The notes under the pieces: generated by a model
The model's input: the letters and a program-made list of their open reading frames with translations, nothing else
The model's database searches: none
Told to the model about the DNA's origin: nothing
Assembly: GCA_963751355.1 (NCBI GenBank)
Contig: CAVVVS010000077.1
Span: 1 to 64,000 of the forward strand
Direction: 5' to 3'
From: CAVVVS01 sp963751355
Lineage (GTDB): Bacteria; Bacteroidota; Ignavibacteria; Ignavibacteriales; Ignavibacteriaceae
Length of the DNA stretch: 64,000 nucleotides
Position numbers and translations under genes: made by a program
In this document: one piece after another, positions 63,813 to 64,000 of the stretch
How the letters are laid out: the number at the start of each line of letters is the position of its first letter
Position numbering within the stretch: the stretch's first letter is position 1

Positions 63813-64000
63813 AATTTTTGCTTGGGTATTTTTTCTTTTCCAATATAAATAAACCGGAACTCCGATTCCAAGTAAAATGATTCCTGCAATTGCTTGTTCA
63901 GGTTTCTCTATGAGTGTGTTTATTACAAACCAAACAGCTGTTAGAATAAAAAATAATGGGACAAAAGGATATCCTGGAGTTTTATATTTGCGATCAGCTC
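63810..64000 (-). CDS. C-terminal part of an APC-family amino acid permease
   Basis: About 63 codons from the right edge to a TAA at 63810 read ADRKYKTPGYPFVPLFFILT, then AVWFVINTLIEKPEQAIAGI, then ILLGIGVPVYLYWKRK. The Tyr-Pro-...-Gly-Tyr-Pro segment, two last membrane helices and basic tail are the usual end of APC-superfamily (APA-type) permeases. The start lies outside the window. Divergence from the corrinoid operon is not the case; both lie on the minus strand with the terminator between. Confidence 0.8.
   Translation of the reverse strand, partial: ADRKYKTPGYPFVPLFFILTAVWFVINTLIEKPEQAIAGIILLGIGVPVYLYWKRKNTQAKI

Noticed and set aside
1..64000. CRISPR array, tRNA, rRNA, IS transposase or prophage
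   Set aside because: No regularly spaced repeats, cloverleaf sequences, rRNA-like conserved stretches, transposase motifs or phage structural genes were seen.

Overview
The window is an AT-rich bacterial chromosome segment, most likely from the Ignavibacteria (Bacteroidota/Chlorobi group). The main clue is the protein at 29256-30182, whose C-terminal type IX secretion sorting domain (NYPNPFNPTTTI... ending in ...ETKKLILLK) has the form seen in that class. Abundant lipoproteins, OmpA and beta-barrel envelope proteins and very AT-rich intergenic DNA agree. No rRNA, tRNA, CRISPR array, IS transposase or prophage was seen. The assignment rests on recognition of protein families, not on a search.

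Region 1 (1-17.7 kb) lies entirely on the minus strand and reads as an envelope/general-stress regulon. It holds DUF4398 and OmpA lipoproteins, a caspase-like lipoprotein, DUF4136-like lipoprotein, thrombospondin-repeat OmpA protein, SPFH/prohibitin protein, CsbD-like protein, HEAT-like secreted protein, two B12-binding radical SAM enzymes, a 41-residue lysine-rich protein and two NarL/FixJ response regulators. Nine copies of one ~45-bp motif (core CAAAGGGATGAAAAAGGGA on the + strand, then TAATCCTTTTGG) sit upstream of nine transcription units, always in the same orientation. I saw none in the remaining 46 kb. Two 150-bp MITE-like elements lie in the same region.

Region 2 (18.4-28.9 kb, + strand) is ordinary accessory and housekeeping material: DUF1295-like membrane protein, two GNAT acetyltransferases, acyl-ACP thioesterase, a TolC/HlyD/RND efflux operon, a VOC protein and a methyltransferase.

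Region 3 (28.9-37.5 kb) holds two copies of a 227-270 bp leader repeat (about 97% identical apart from one 43-nt indel). Each copy ends in a GTTAGGC/GTTATGT core-like heptamer, is followed at once by a single gene, and that gene is followed by a CATAA...CGGCTC sequence. The layout resembles integron gene cassettes. One unit carries a T9SS cargo protein, the other a NERD-nuclease/UvrD-type helicase that may be a defence gene. Between them lie a trypsin-like lipoprotein and a small paralogue of its N-terminal domain.

Region 4 (37.7-54.9 kb) has a frameshifted aldo/keto reductase, an S9 peptidase, RecQ, a YncE-like propeller, inorganic pyrophosphatase, a GH100 invertase-like hydrolase, an SDR, an NlpC/P60 hydrolase, a 4Fe-4S membrane protein with an FAD oxidoreductase, and a DUF2723 protein.

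Region 5 (54.9-63.6 kb, minus strand) is a nine-gene block that combines a xylose-type ABC importer (xylFGH), ribokinase, RbsD and a D-lyxose-isomerase-like cupin with a complete corrinoid methyl-transfer set: corrinoid protein, MetH-type activation domain and URO-D-family methyltransferase. A perfect 24-bp palindrome of LacI-family type lies just upstream of the first gene. I infer import and corrinoid-dependent demethylation of an O-methylated pentose-like sugar followed by pentose catabolism. The substrate is unknown. The window ends inside an APC-family permease.
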